Shown here piece after piece: positions 27,096 through 34,862 of a stretch of DNA of 47,495 bases (its first letter is position 1; each line of letters opens with the position of its first letter). Source of the DNA: a virus. The notes beneath the pieces are model-generated. The model was not told the DNA's origin, did not search any database, and worked only from the letters and a program-made list of their open reading frames with translations. The stretch lies in IMG/VR virus record IMGVR_UViG_3300042892_002959, positions 1-47,495 of that record, one strand, 5' to 3'. The position numbers were made by a program, and so were the translations under genes.

Positions 27096-29063
27096 ATGAA
27101 TCTACCATCAACACGAGCACAAGTAATTACGCGTCGTACATATAACAGACCCACCAGTGACGACGGTACGCAATTTGAAACCTGGCAAGAAACAGTTGCC
27201 CGAGTTATTGACCACCAACAGTGGTTATGGGAACGAGCAGCTGGTCGAGACCTTAATGATGTAGAGTATGCAGAGCTTTATGATCTTGAGCAGCTAATGC
27301 TAGATCGCAAAGTATTAATGAGTGGTCGCACACTTTGGCTTGGTGGCACTAACGTAGCCAAGACTCGTGAAGCATCGCAATTTAATTGCAGCTTTACACA
27401 CGTTGAAACAATCTATGACGTTGTTGACGTCTTATGGCTATTGCTACAAGGATGTGGCGTTGGCTTTAAACCAATTGTGGGTACTCTTAACGGGTTCTCA
27501 AAGCCAATTAAAAATATTCGTGTAGTGCGCAGCACACGCACTGAAAAAGGCGGTAATGAATCTAATACCGAAACGTTTGATCCTGAGACCAAGACTTGGA
27601 CAATCACAGTTGGAGATAGTGCAGAAGCTTGGGCAAAGTCTATTGGTAAGCTGCTTGCGGGTAAGTATCCTGCTGATACTCTTGTGCTCGACTTTAGTCA
27701 GTTGCGACCTGCTGGTGAAAGGTTAAAAGGTTATGGTTGGATTTCTTCAGGCGATTCGGCAATTAGCACTGCTTATACTGCTATTGCTAATATACTTAAT
27801 GGCCGGGCTGATTCACTACTTACTCGTATGGATATCCTCGATATTGTCAATCATCTTGGCACCATTCTCAGTAGCCGCAGAAGTGCAGAAATTGCATTAT
27901 TTGATTATGACCAACCTGAATGGGAAGAATTCGCGGTAGCCAAAAAAGACTGGTGGTTGCATAACAACGCACACCGCACACAATCAAACAACAGCTTAGT
28001 ATTTAAAAAGAAGCCGCTAAAATCAGACTTGGAAAAAATCTTTACCATGATGATTAAAGCTGGTGGCTCAGAACCAGGGTTTATCAATGAAGTTGAAGCA
28101 CTCCGACGCGCTCCGTGGTTTAAGGGAGCCAATCCATGCGTTGAAATCTTACTCGGTAACAAGGCTTTCTGTAACCTTACCGAAACTGACATTGCCAAGT
28201 TCAAAGGCGACACTGCCGGCTTGCACAACGCTATTCGATTGGCAGCTCGTGCCAACTACCGACAAACTTGTGTTAACCTTCAGGACGGCATTCTTCAGGA
28301 GTCTTGGCACCTTAACAACTATTTCCTACGACTATGTGGTGTAGGTTTAACAGGTATTGCAATGCGTCCAGACATGGGCAGCTATGACTACGAATACTTG
28401 AAACGTACTGCTACAAGTGCTGCTGTGGGTATGAGCTTGGAACTAGGACTGCCTGCTCCTAAAAATGTAACTTGCGTTAAGCCGTCAGGTACTTTGAGTA
28501 AAATCATGGACACCACAGAAGGTGTACACAAACCACTAGGAAAGTATATTTTCAACAATGTACAATTTAGCAATCATGACCCGGTGGTTGAAAAACTACG
28601 TCAAGCGAATTACCGTGTTGTTAATCATCCTGTTGATCCTTCTGGAGTGCTTGTTACGTTTCCGGTAATGTGGGACGGTGTACAGTTTGACGAGGTTGAG
28701 GGCAAAGAAGTTAATCTTGAGTCCGCAGTCGTGCAACTAGAGCGTTATAAGTTGCTGCAAACATCTTGGAACCAGCAAAACACATCAGTAACTATCAGCT
28801 ACGATCCAACCGAAGTTCCACAGATTATTGATTGGTTGCTAGACAACTGGGATTGTTATGTGGGTGTGAGTTTTATATATCGCACAGATCCTACTAAAAC
28901 AGCCAAAGACTTGGGTTACTTGTATCTTCCACAAGAAGTTGTAAGCGAACAAGACTACCGTGACTATGTTAGCGTAATATCTGAAGTCGATCTAAACAAC
29001 ACCAACAGCTTCGATGAAATCACCGATGCCGAATGTGCAACCGGTGCTTGTCCAATTAAGTAA
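27096..29063 (+). CDS. nrdJ: B12-dependent ribonucleotide reductase, class II (monomeric)
   Basis: The 655-residue protein matches the monomeric, adenosylcobalamin-dependent reductases (Lactobacillus type). The active-site residues are in place: C98 in FNCSF, the thiyl Cys C348 and E350 in NPCVE, and C359 in FCNL. C348 and C359 are 11 residues apart, as in the bacterial enzyme. The C-terminal shuttle pair is CATGAC (CxxxxC). It converts ribonucleoside triphosphates to deoxy forms, using electrons from thioredoxin or glutaredoxin. It works without oxygen, but the host must supply B12. A good ribosome binding site (aagga) precedes the ATG. Confidence 0.93.
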   Translation: MNLPSTRAQVITRRTYNRPTSDDGTQFETWQETVARVIDHQQWLWERAAGRDLNDVEYAELYDLEQLMLDRKVLMSGRTLWLGGTNVAKTREASQFNCSFTHVETIYDVVDVLWLLLQGCGVGFKPIVGTLNGFSKPIKNIRVVRSTRTEKGGNESNTETFDPETKTWTITVGDSAEAWAKSIGKLLAGKYPADTLVLDFSQLRPAGERLKGYGWISSGDSAISTAYTAIANILNGRADSLLTRMDILDIVNHLGTILSSRRSAEIALFDYDQPEWEEFAVAKKDWWLHNNAHRTQSNNSLVFKKKPLKSDLEKIFTMMIKAGGSEPGFINEVEALRRAPWFKGANPCVEILLGNKAFCNLTETDIAKFKGDTAGLHNAIRLAARANYRQTCVNLQDGILQESWHLNNYFLRLCGVGLTGIAMRPDMGSYDYEYLKRTATSAAVGMSLELGLPAPKNVTCVKPSGTLSKIMDTTEGVHKPLGKYIFNNVQFSNHDPVVEKLRQANYRVVNHPVDPSGVLVTFPVMWDGVQFDEVEGKEVNLESAVVQLERYKLLQTSWNQQNTSVTISYDPTEVPQIIDWLLDNWDCYVGVSFIYRTDPTKTAKDLGYLYLPQEVVSEQDYRDYVSVISEVDLNNTNSFDEITDAECATGACPIK

Positions 29064-29067
29064 AATC

Positions 29068-29253
29068 ATGAATCAGAACCCAACATTTACATTTGAATTA
29101 AGTCTTGAAGAAACTAATATTATATTAGCAGCACTACAAGAAGTTCCAGCAAAAGTTTGTAATCCACTCAGTGATAAAATCAAGGCGCAAGCCCAGACCC
29201 AGATCGCTGCACTACAAGCTGCTGAAACGGCAAAAGAACCAGAAGCTGAATAA
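29068..29253 (+). CDS. Conserved small phage protein (61 aa)
   Basis: The protein reads FTFELSLEETNIILAALQEV, followed by PAKVCNPLSDKIKAQAQTQI. Short proteins with this 'L-S-EE-N-I-L-AAL-P...I-K-I-QAQ' pattern are widespread in phages, usually as the last gene in an operon. The function is unknown. It ends at a strong terminator. The start chosen is the ATG after the ribonucleotide reductase stop codon; an upstream in-frame ATG lies inside that gene. Confidence 0.75.
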   Translation: MNQNPTFTFELSLEETNIILAALQEVPAKVCNPLSDKIKAQAQTQIAALQAAETAKEPEAE

Positions 29254-29263
29254 TTAGGCAAAC

Positions 29264-29300
29264 AAAAAGCCCCCGAACTTTAATGTGCGGGGGCTTTTTT
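29264..29300 (+). terminator. Rho-independent terminator
   Basis: The stem AAAAAGCCCCCG/CGGGGGCTTTTT with a 12-nt loop is followed by a T-tract. It ends the nucleotide block. Confidence 0.93.
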
Positions 29301-29402
29301 GTCGTCAAAAATTGTCAGGGTGCGCCAATGCACTTGGCCAAAAATATCCTGCATAATTTCTGATTACCGTGCATTTTAACTCCTGGAACCCTAAAAGTTA
29401 AG

Positions 29403-29431
29403 TTGCGGCTGTTACCAAAAAGTAGTATAAT
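29403..29431 (+). promoter_or_regulatory. Sigma70-type promoter for the structural operon
   Basis: TTGCGG (29403-29408), a 17-bp spacer and TATAAT (29426-29431). The leader of about 70 nt contains a palindrome tgatac-gca-gtatca (near 29465), a possible operator. The preceding 29301-29402 holds no gene but includes the motif accctaaa. Confidence 0.78.
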
Positions 29432-29509
29432 TATCTCAGTTCACAAGATTTGTGGGCTGCGCAGTGATACGCAGTATCAAAATACAACCACACATAGGAA
29501 TTTATACAT

Positions 29510-30427
29510 ATGGTTGATACAACGACTAGCGTACCTGTCACCGAAGCTACAGCTTTAAGTGACAGGGAAGCGCTTACAAAAATTGCCGACTTTGCCGATC
29601 AATACTATCAGCAGTTGGCGTCTCAAACAAAAGACAAATTAAAGGAAATTAATATGGCAGAAATTATGACTCCAGGCGGAATTATGATGGGTGGTGGTGG
29701 AGATAGCGGTATGTTTGGTGGCGGTGGATTAATCGGTGGATTGATCTTAGGCAGCTTACTACGCAATAACGGAAACTTGTTAGGTGGCGACGGAGCAGGT
29801 GGAGCAGCCCTAGGCGCTACATTACGTAACCCTCCAGAACAAAACCAAGCTAATATGGATTTAATGGCAGCAATTGGTGCTGTTGATAAGTCTGTTGCTA
29901 TTAGCACAGCAACAATGGAGGCTTCACAAGCTACACAAACACTAGGTATTACAACTCAGTTAAACAACGTAGCTAGCTCACTAGCCGCGCGTACTGATAA
30001 CCTAAAAGACGTTATCAATACTAATTCAGTTGCCTTAATGCAAGGTCAAGCTGCAATTAACCAGAATATCATGGAAAACCGTTATGAGTTATCACGTGAT
30101 ATTAGTGCTGACGGCGAAAAGACTCGTGCTCTGATCACACAGCAGTACGAACTAAATCTACAACGTCAACTAGCTGATGCTAACGCAGCTATTATTGAAC
30201 TACGTAGCCGTGAGTACGCAGGTACTGTAGGACGCGGTATTGAAGTTACTAACACTAATAACATCAATCAGATGCAAACACAACAGCAACAACAGCAACA
30301 ATACGGTCAGCTAGCTAGCATGATCTGGGGCTTAGGTCAAAGCATTCGCAATGACAACAGCGCTATCAACGTAGGAAGTGGTACACAAACTTCTACACCT
30401 ACAAATACAAATACTAACATTCGTTAA
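29510..30427 (+). CDS. Gly-rich phage protein, candidate virion component (305 aa)
   Basis: The N-terminal part (about 1-48) is a helical acidic segment. A Gly-rich hydrophobic stretch follows (about 55-105, GGIMMGGGGDSGMFGGGGLI and later GSLLRNN). After that comes a long helical region (about 110-250) with GEKTRALITQQYELNLQRQL, and a Gln-rich tail (QMQTQQQQQQQ) with a short TNTNTN end. Proteins with a glycine-rich segment followed by an 'EKTRALI..QYELNLQRQLADA' helix are known from several phages, but their role is unknown. ATG 29654 has a good ribosome binding site and may be an internal start. A terminator follows, and the next operon encodes candidate structural proteins. Confidence 0.7.
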   Translation: MVDTTTSVPVTEATALSDREALTKIADFADQYYQQLASQTKDKLKEINMAEIMTPGGIMMGGGGDSGMFGGGGLIGGLILGSLLRNNGNLLGGDGAGGAALGATLRNPPEQNQANMDLMAAIGAVDKSVAISTATMEASQATQTLGITTQLNNVASSLAARTDNLKDVINTNSVALMQGQAAINQNIMENRYELSRDISADGEKTRALITQQYELNLQRQLADANAAIIELRSREYAGTVGRGIEVTNTNNINQMQTQQQQQQQYGQLASMIWGLGQSIRNDNSAINVGSGTQTSTPTNTNTNIR

Positions 30428-30435
30428 TATTTAGT

Positions 30436-30473
30436 TAAGGCCCCCAAGACCACAAGTCGTGGGGGCCTTTTTT
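30436..30473 (+). terminator. Rho-independent terminator
   Basis: The stem AAGGCCCCCA/TGGGGGCCTT with a 13-nt loop is followed by a T-tract. A ribosome binding site (aaggag) for the next gene starts only a few bases later, so read-through may supply the next gene. Confidence 0.9.
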
Positions 30474-30486
30474 ATAAGGAGTTGCT

Positions 30487-30948
30487 ATGCAACAACAACA
30501 ACAACAGCAGTTTATGCCGTTTGGTTGGCCTATGCCTCCGTATCTACCTATATTACCTAATATAGATGATTGTGATCTATTTATTAACAGTACTGTAATT
30601 GGACCGCCTGGCCCTCCGGGCCCACCAGGTCCACAAGGAGATCCTGGACCACAAGGACCACCTGGTACGCCTGGACTGGTTCCGGTAATTACTGTTGAAG
30701 CTGATTATACTGCACTTTTAACAGATTACTTTATTGGCGTAATTACCAGTGCAGAGTTTACAATCACACTACCTAATGGTCCTACAGGAACTGTGTTCGT
30801 CATCAAAGACGTTAGGGGTACTGCCGGCACAAACCCTATTACCATAGTAAATACTGTAAACATTGATGGACAAGCAGGTGCTACAATTGACGCCGATTTC
30901 GGGTCGCTGACATTTGTATACAGTAATAACGCTTGGAACATAGTATGA
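30487..30948 (+). CDS. Collagen-like repeat protein with C-terminal beta domain (153 aa)
   Basis: The protein starts with a Gln run and a hydrophobic Pro-rich section. A collagen-like stretch of about nine G-X-Y triplets follows (about residues 39-65: [15 protein letters not shown] and more). The C-terminal part (about 66-153) is a small beta domain with the pattern ITLP...FVIKDVRG...PITIVN...IDG...VYSNNAWNI. The same domain pattern occurs in the 31496 and 31838 proteins. Collagen-like triplets make trimeric rods in phage fibres. This suggests a trimeric surface spike or fibre. The gene sits directly after a terminator, with aaggag as ribosome binding site. Confidence 0.8.
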   Translation: MQQQQQQQFMPFGWPMPPYLPILPNIDDCDLFINSTVIGPPGPPGPPGPQGDPGPQGPPGTPGLVPVITVEADYTALLTDYFIGVITSAEFTITLPNGPTGTVFVIKDVRGTAGTNPITIVNTVNIDGQAGATIDADFGSLTFVYSNNAWNIV

Positions 30949-31496
30949 GTTATAAAACACCTTTAGCATCAAACACAGAATACGGCCTAGTCCGAGCAGG
31001 TACTGGAGTAAATATTGTCGATGGTACACTAAATGCATCCACAGGACTACTAAACTATGGATTTTTTGCAGACGGTACTCAAACTAATCCGGTCGCAAAT
31101 GCTATTAATATAGCCACATTTACTACTACTGGTCCAGCAAATGGTATTAGTATTGTAGCAGGAACGCAACTTACTGTAGTTAATGCTGGAACCTATACAA
31201 AAATGTTTACACTAATTGTTAACAAAACTTCAGGCGGCACAAGCTCAATGAGTGTTTGGTTACGATTGAATGGTGTGGATGTTGCTGGCTCGCGTCAAGA
31301 CTTAGAACTAACTAATACACTTTCACAAATATTTACTAGTGGTAACTTTACTTTAAATATACCCGCTGGTGGTAATATACAAATGTGTTGGTCAAGCGCA
31401 GATACTACCGTACAATTAGCAGCACTTCCTGCAGCCGTAACACCCACACGACCAACTGGTGATAGTATAAAAATCACGCTAACAAGGATTTCATAA
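30945..31496 (+). CDS. Ser/Thr-rich virion surface-like protein (183 aa)
   Basis: It starts with an ATGA overlap of the collagen-like gene. The sequence is beta-rich: an N-terminal stretch (SNTEYGLVRAGTGVNIVDGT) like the start of fibre proteins, then LLNYGFFADGTQ, a core of strands (ISIVAGTQLTVVNAGTYTKM, MSVWLRLNGVDVAG) and the ending IKITLTRIS. This fits a jelly-roll or TNF-like head domain of phage fibres, but I do not recognise the family. The genes 30487, 30945, 31496 and 31838 form one run of probable surface proteins. Confidence 0.65.
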   Translation: MSYKTPLASNTEYGLVRAGTGVNIVDGTLNASTGLLNYGFFADGTQTNPVANAINIATFTTTGPANGISIVAGTQLTVVNAGTYTKMFTLIVNKTSGGTSSMSVWLRLNGVDVAGSRQDLELTNTLSQIFTSGNFTLNIPAGGNIQMCWSSADTTVQLAALPAAVTPTRPTGDSIKITLTRIS

Positions 31497-31804
31497 TGTC
31501 AGTAAATTTATCGACAAGAATTGTTAATACAACACCATATACTGTTGTAAATAATGACGATGTACTTTTTGTAAACGTAACCAGTGGACCTGCTAGTATA
31601 ATACTACCTGCATCAGGTTCTGATGACTCAAAAAAACGTAGTTTTTATATCAAAGATTACTCAGGTACGTCACTAACAAATCCCATTACCATTACTGCGG
31701 CTGGAGGCAAGACTATTAATGGCGTACCCTTTGCTATGCTTAATGGCGCTTATAGCCACATACAAGTAATATATGATGGCACAAACTGGATGACTATTGG
31801 TTAG
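31496..31804 (+). CDS. Small beta-domain protein, paralogue of the collagen-protein C-terminus
   Basis: The 102-residue protein consists almost wholly of the domain pattern seen in the C-terminal part of the 30487 protein: VNNDDVLFVNV, ASIILPASG, SFYIKDYSG, NPITITAAGGKTING, AYSHIQVIYDGTNW. It is therefore a stand-alone version of that domain. Such small beta domains decorate heads or fibres in other phages. It starts at the last base of the preceding stop codon. The role is inferred from context. Confidence 0.65.
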   Translation: MSVNLSTRIVNTTPYTVVNNDDVLFVNVTSGPASIILPASGSDDSKKRSFYIKDYSGTSLTNPITITAAGGKTINGVPFAMLNGAYSHIQVIYDGTNWMTIG

Positions 31805-31837
31805 TCATCAACAATTTTTTAATTCAAGGAAATAATC

Positions 31838-32239
31838 ATGTCATATACAAATAACCCAACCTCAATCTTAGCTGGTGCAGGTATTACGGTCACACCAACA
31901 ACAGGCACTGGTGCTAATACAATTACAATTAGTACTGCGGGTCCAGAAATTTTAGGTGTAACAATTGCGGTAGCAACTCCAGTTACAGTCGTAGCAGCAA
32001 CTGATGAAGTTGTAAGCATTGAAGTACCTGGTCCAGTTGCCGTTGCAGTTAACCTACCTGCCGGTGTTACAGGCCAAGTATTTTACCTCAAAGATGGACT
32101 AGGACTAGCCGCCCCAGCAACTCCAATCACCATCACGCCAGCGGCGGGAACCATTGATGGCGCTGCAACTGCTACGATTAATGCACCTTATGGTTCAGTT
32201 ACTTTAGTGTATTCAGGAGTAGAATGGAAGATTCTATAA
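31838..32239 (+). CDS. Small beta-domain protein, second paralogue
   Basis: The 133-residue protein has an N-terminal low-complexity stretch (SILAGAGITVTPTTGTGANT) followed by the same beta domain: ATDEVVSIEV, VAVNLPAGV, VFYLKDGLG, PITITPAAGTIDG, APYGSVTLVYSGVEWKI. It is the third copy of the domain in the operon. A role as a decoration or fibre component is likely but unproven. Its stop codon overlaps the Dps gene start by 1 nt. Confidence 0.65.
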   Translation: MSYTNNPTSILAGAGITVTPTTGTGANTITISTAGPEILGVTIAVATPVTVVAATDEVVSIEVPGPVAVAVNLPAGVTGQVFYLKDGLGLAAPATPITITPAAGTIDGAATATINAPYGSVTLVYSGVEWKIL

Positions 32240-32676
32240 TGGAAGAACTAAAGTTGGCGCTTAAACGCGCTTTTGCAACAACTTATGCGTTTTTAGTAAA
32301 GTCCGAAAACTTTCACTGGAACGTAACAGGCCCGAACTTTGTGCAACATCACGAACTGTTTGGTAAAATATACGATGAGGTAGACGATGAACTTGACGAC
32401 TTTGCTGAGCGCGTGCGTGCACTTCGCTGTTTTGTGCCTGCTAGTTTCAGTCAACTTAGTGAACATTCGGTAATTATGGATACTGTGGAAATACTTCCAC
32501 CTATGGAAATGGTACGTACACTATATGTTGACAACGGCAAAGTACATGTAACATTAATGGAAGCGTATGCGCTTGCAGAATCGGAAGGCGAACACGGACT
32601 TAGTGCGTTTTTAAGCGAACGCATTGACGCACATCGCAAACATGGTTGGATGCTATATTCAACAATGCAGCCATAA
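32239..32676 (+). CDS. dps: Dps-like ferritin (DNA-protection protein)
   Basis: The 145-residue protein is a Dps-family ferritin. The ferroxidase pattern is complete: H26 in NFHWNV, H38 in QHHEL, D53 and E57 in DDFAERV, spaced 12, 15 and 4 residues apart as in E. coli Dps (H51/H63/D78/E82). Dps proteins oxidise ferrous iron with peroxide and store it in a dodecamer, limiting Fenton damage to DNA. The N-terminal tail is short, so direct DNA binding is uncertain. It is the last gene of the plus-strand structural operon and ends at a two-way terminator. A phage Dps may protect phage DNA during infection. Confidence 0.88.
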   Translation: MEELKLALKRAFATTYAFLVKSENFHWNVTGPNFVQHHELFGKIYDEVDDELDDFAERVRALRCFVPASFSQLSEHSVIMDTVEILPPMEMVRTLYVDNGKVHVTLMEAYALAESEGEHGLSAFLSERIDAHRKHGWMLYSTMQP

Positions 32677-32718
32677 ACAAAAAGCCCCACACTAGCAATA
32701 GTGTGGGGCTTTTTGTTT
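32675..32718. terminator. Bidirectional terminator between convergent operons
   Basis: The perfect 19-bp stem AAACAAAAAGCCCCACACT/AGTGTGGGGCTTTTTGTTT with a 6-nt loop is flanked by A-tracts and T-tracts on both sides. It serves the plus-strand Dps operon and the minus-strand PhoH operon. The minus-strand stop codon at 32717-32719 overlaps its edge. Confidence 0.95.
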
Positions 32719-33097
32719 ATCCGTCCGAAGATTCTAGTAACTGTGCAGCAAACATCAAATCTTTGGCGTCCGTTCGCTCACGCATGATTTGATTGCGTTT
32801 GGTTGTACTCCACGAGTAGCCACCATCACCGCCCCATAAGTCCCAAGCTACACGACCTTTGCTTGGAAATCCTTCTTCGCCGCTGTTAAAACCTGTGGCT
32901 TTTTTGTCTACTTCATGACGGCTAAAAAAGCTGTACATGCGCAACACAGTAGTTCCACTTAATGGTTCGCGATCTTTTAATTGATTAGCTCTGGCAAGTC
33001 CAACTAATGTACCGCCGGGCTTACCTTCTTCTTTCCACTTTAGTGCTCGCTTGGCTGCTGAGGCCATGCCTTCAGTGGGTGTATATGTTTCAGCCAT
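32717..33097 (-). CDS. Conserved phage protein (126 aa)
   Basis: The protein begins MAETYTPTEGMASAAKRALK and contains ANQLKDREPLSGTTVLRMYS, then FFSRHEVDKKATGF and GRVAWDLWGGDGGYSWS. This sequence family is common in phages, where it occurs alone or as a domain in larger proteins. From memory it is unassigned and sometimes sits near head or protease genes. Helical basic segments suggest nucleic-acid or protein binding. It ends at the two-way terminator. It lies 9 nt after the PhoH gene and shares its promoter. Confidence 0.8.
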   Translation of the reverse strand: MAETYTPTEGMASAAKRALKWKEEGKPGGTLVGLARANQLKDREPLSGTTVLRMYSFFSRHEVDKKATGFNSGEEGFPSKGRVAWDLWGGDGGYSWSTTKRNQIMRERTDAKDLMFAAQLLESSDG

Positions 33098-33106
33098 AAG
33101 GGCTCC

Positions 33107-33865
33107 TTAATTGTTGTAGGCTAAGATAACTTGCTTGCACATTTGTGAACGAACAATATCCTCATCACGAAAACTAACAACACTAACACCGTCAACGTGC
33201 TGTAGGCGCTTTACAGCGTCTAGGAGTCCTGAATCCGGAATGTCTGTTTGCTTGGGGTCGCCGCTGAGTATAACTTTGCAGTTTTTGCCAATGCGTGATA
33301 ACAGCATTTTAAATTCAGTTTTGGTTAAATTTTGTGCTTCGTCTACTAAGATAATGCAATTTTCAAAACTTGCACCGCGCATAAATCCCAGCGGTTTAGG
33401 ATCAATATCTTTGGCCTTTAAGGAGTAATCATAAAAGCCCTTGCCTAGTGCCTTGGTAAATACTTGGTCAAATGGTTGTAGGTATGGAGCGTACTTTTCA
33501 TCTAGTTCACCAGGTAAAAATCCCATACCACGACCTGTTTCTACGTTGGGTCTGGTAAGAATAATTTTATTGATTCGCTTATAGTACAGTTCAGCAGCTG
33601 CATAGTTAGCAGCTATATATGTTTTACCTGTTCCGGCACTACCAATACCAAAAATGATTTCTGAATCTTCAATTGCCTGTAGATATTCGTTTTGAATGAA
33701 GTTTAGTGGCTGAACTTCTTTGAACGTATAATTTCGTTGAGGCATAGGTTCTGCGAACCCTTGCTCCCGATCTTTACGCAGTCTGGCTTTTTCTTCTACA
33801 GATATGTGATTGCCGGACTTTTTATTGGGGAATATGCGATGTGCTTTACCACTATTTCTTGCCAT
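33107..33865 (-). CDS. phoH: PhoH-family ATPase
   Basis: The 252-residue protein has a basic N-terminal stretch (about 1-45) and a PhoH ATPase core: Walker A FGIGSAGTGKTYIA, TRPNVETGRGMGFLPG, Walker B IILVDEAQN and the arginine-type segment SGDPKQTDIP. PhoH proteins are frequent in aquatic phages. In bacteria, PhoH is an ATP-binding protein fused or linked to RNA-processing functions; the phage role is not known. The consensus promoter at 33906-33934 drives it on the minus strand. Confidence 0.92.
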   Translation of the reverse strand: MARNSGKAHRIFPNKKSGNHISVEEKARLRKDREQGFAEPMPQRNYTFKEVQPLNFIQNEYLQAIEDSEIIFGIGSAGTGKTYIAANYAAAELYYKRINKIILTRPNVETGRGMGFLPGELDEKYAPYLQPFDQVFTKALGKGFYDYSLKAKDIDPKPLGFMRGASFENCIILVDEAQNLTKTEFKMLLSRIGKNCKVILSGDPKQTDIPDSGLLDAVKRLQHVDGVSVVSFRDEDIVRSQMCKQVILAYNN

Positions 33866-33905
33866 GAACTTCCTTGTTGGTTATTAAAGTAGGGGGTAAG
33901 TGAAT

Positions 33906-33934
33906 ATTATACCACCCTACAAAAAACGTGTCAA
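33906..33934 (-). promoter_or_regulatory. Sigma70-type promoter for phoH
   Basis: On the minus strand, TTGACA (33929-33934), a 17-bp spacer and TATAAT (33906-33911). The -10 box is flanked by gtaggg in the spacer and cccctac downstream, another inverted repeat around the -10 box. Confidence 0.87.
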
Positions 33935-33942
33935 ATAAAAAT

Positions 33943-34134
33943 TTACTTTGCCTGTTTGTCAGGTACTTTTGTGCCCTCTAACTTTTTGTGCACTTTAACA
34001 TCTTTGCACACTTGTTTGGGCTTTTTGGTTTTTGGATCGGTTTGTTCAACACATACCTTTTTAGTTTCGGCAGCAAATAAAGTTGGTGGCGCCAATAAGC
34101 TTAAAGTTAATGCAGTTACAATTAATAGTTTCAT
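33943..34134 (-). CDS. Small secreted protein (63 aa)
   Basis: A clear signal peptide is present (MKLLIVTALTLSLLAPPTLFA, cleavage near A21/A22). The mature part is about 40 residues, Lys-rich, with two Cys (KVCVEQTDPKTKKPKQVCKD) that may form a disulfide in the periplasm. No family is recognised. It lies directly downstream (minus strand) of a two-helix membrane protein, at the end of the secreted-protein run, and upstream of the phoH promoter. Confidence 0.65.
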   Translation of the reverse strand: MKLLIVTALTLSLLAPPTLFAAETKKVCVEQTDPKTKKPKQVCKDVKVHKKLEGTKVPDKQAK

Positions 34135-34587
34135 TTAAATCTCCGGTTGTGGTGCAGGTTGTGGGGCAGGTTTACCATTTATAAGCCTAATCTCTGCTAG
34201 AGCTGTCCCGTTGAATCCTTGCACGGTTGATAATCCTGAATTAAATGTTGGCTCTGTTTTGGGTACATAACTGGTTTTTGCAGCAGCTGCTGCATTTTCT
34301 TGTGCTTGCTTCATTAATGCTAGACTAGCATCAACTTCTTCTTTTGATCCGCCTGCAAGCATAATTCCAGACAATGTGCCAGTTAAAAACGTGGCAATTG
34401 GCACAATTAGTTCAAAGAATTTTTGATCAATTGGGCTAATAGCATTTAGTGGTTGTGTTACAAAAATTAAACTGTAAAGCACAACAAAAACAATTCCTGT
34501 TAGTGTAAGTGCTAAACACACACCAATAAAGAATTTTAAACGAGCCATTAGCTGTTCATCAGTGTAAATAAGATCATTACTTGACAT
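34135..34587 (-). CDS. Two-helix membrane protein, possible holin (150 aa)
   Basis: Two hydrophobic segments are visible: residues about 18-42 (FFIGVCLALTLTGIVFVVLY and on) and about 56-80 (FFELIVPIATFLTGTLSGIM). A charged helix (KEEVDASLALMKQAQENAAAA) and a Pro-rich tail (PAPQPAPQPE) follow. Phage proteins with the second segment's 'P-x-A-TFLTGTLSGIML-AG' pattern are familiar from aquatic phages, with no proven role. It could be a holin because it shares a transcript direction with the endolysin and spanins, but the sequence alone does not show it. It starts 10 nt inside the upstream gene. Confidence 0.6.
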   Translation of the reverse strand: MSSNDLIYTDEQLMARLKFFIGVCLALTLTGIVFVVLYSLIFVTQPLNAISPIDQKFFELIVPIATFLTGTLSGIMLAGGSKEEVDASLALMKQAQENAAAAAKTSYVPKTEPTFNSGLSTVQGFNGTALAEIRLINGKPAPQPAPQPEI

Positions 34588-34861
34588 TAGGGCATCCTGG
34601 AGTAGATTGGTTTAATTGTTGTTTGGCTAGCACATTTTGTGCTTCTTCTGGTGGGCCAAGCCGCGGATCGCGTTGTCCTTTGAAAACGTGTTCTGGGCAT
34701 GTTCGTGTAACATCGCACGTAGGCTTTTTACACAATTGCTTATCCCAGTTTTCAGGATCTTGGCACGGATATCGGAATCTATCGCCGCCAAAAAATGCCA
34801 GAGCAACTGGTAATATAACCAGTACAGCTAGCCATTTAAATAATTTTAAGTCAGTATTCAT
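34577..34861 (-). CDS. Membrane-anchored Cys-rich protein (94 aa)
   Basis: An N-terminal hydrophobic anchor (FKWLAVLVILPVALAFFGG, about residues 8-26) precedes a polar part with six Cys: YPCQDPENW, LCKKPTCDVTRTCPEH and PGCPNV. These residues are likely on the periplasmic side and may form disulfides. The C-terminus is Gln-rich. No family is recognised. It overlaps the next gene by 11 nt, in the run of secreted and membrane proteins between the endolysin and phoH. Confidence 0.6.
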   Translation of the reverse strand: MNTDLKLFKWLAVLVILPVALAFFGGDRFRYPCQDPENWDKQLCKKPTCDVTRTCPEHVFKGQRDPRLGPPEEAQNVLAKQQLNQSTPGCPNVK

Positions 34862-34862
34862 A

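Noticed and set aside
34135-34587. Firm call of a holin
   Set aside because: Two hydrophobic helices and location near lysis genes are suggestive, but there is no family signature and several other small membrane proteins are equally possible.
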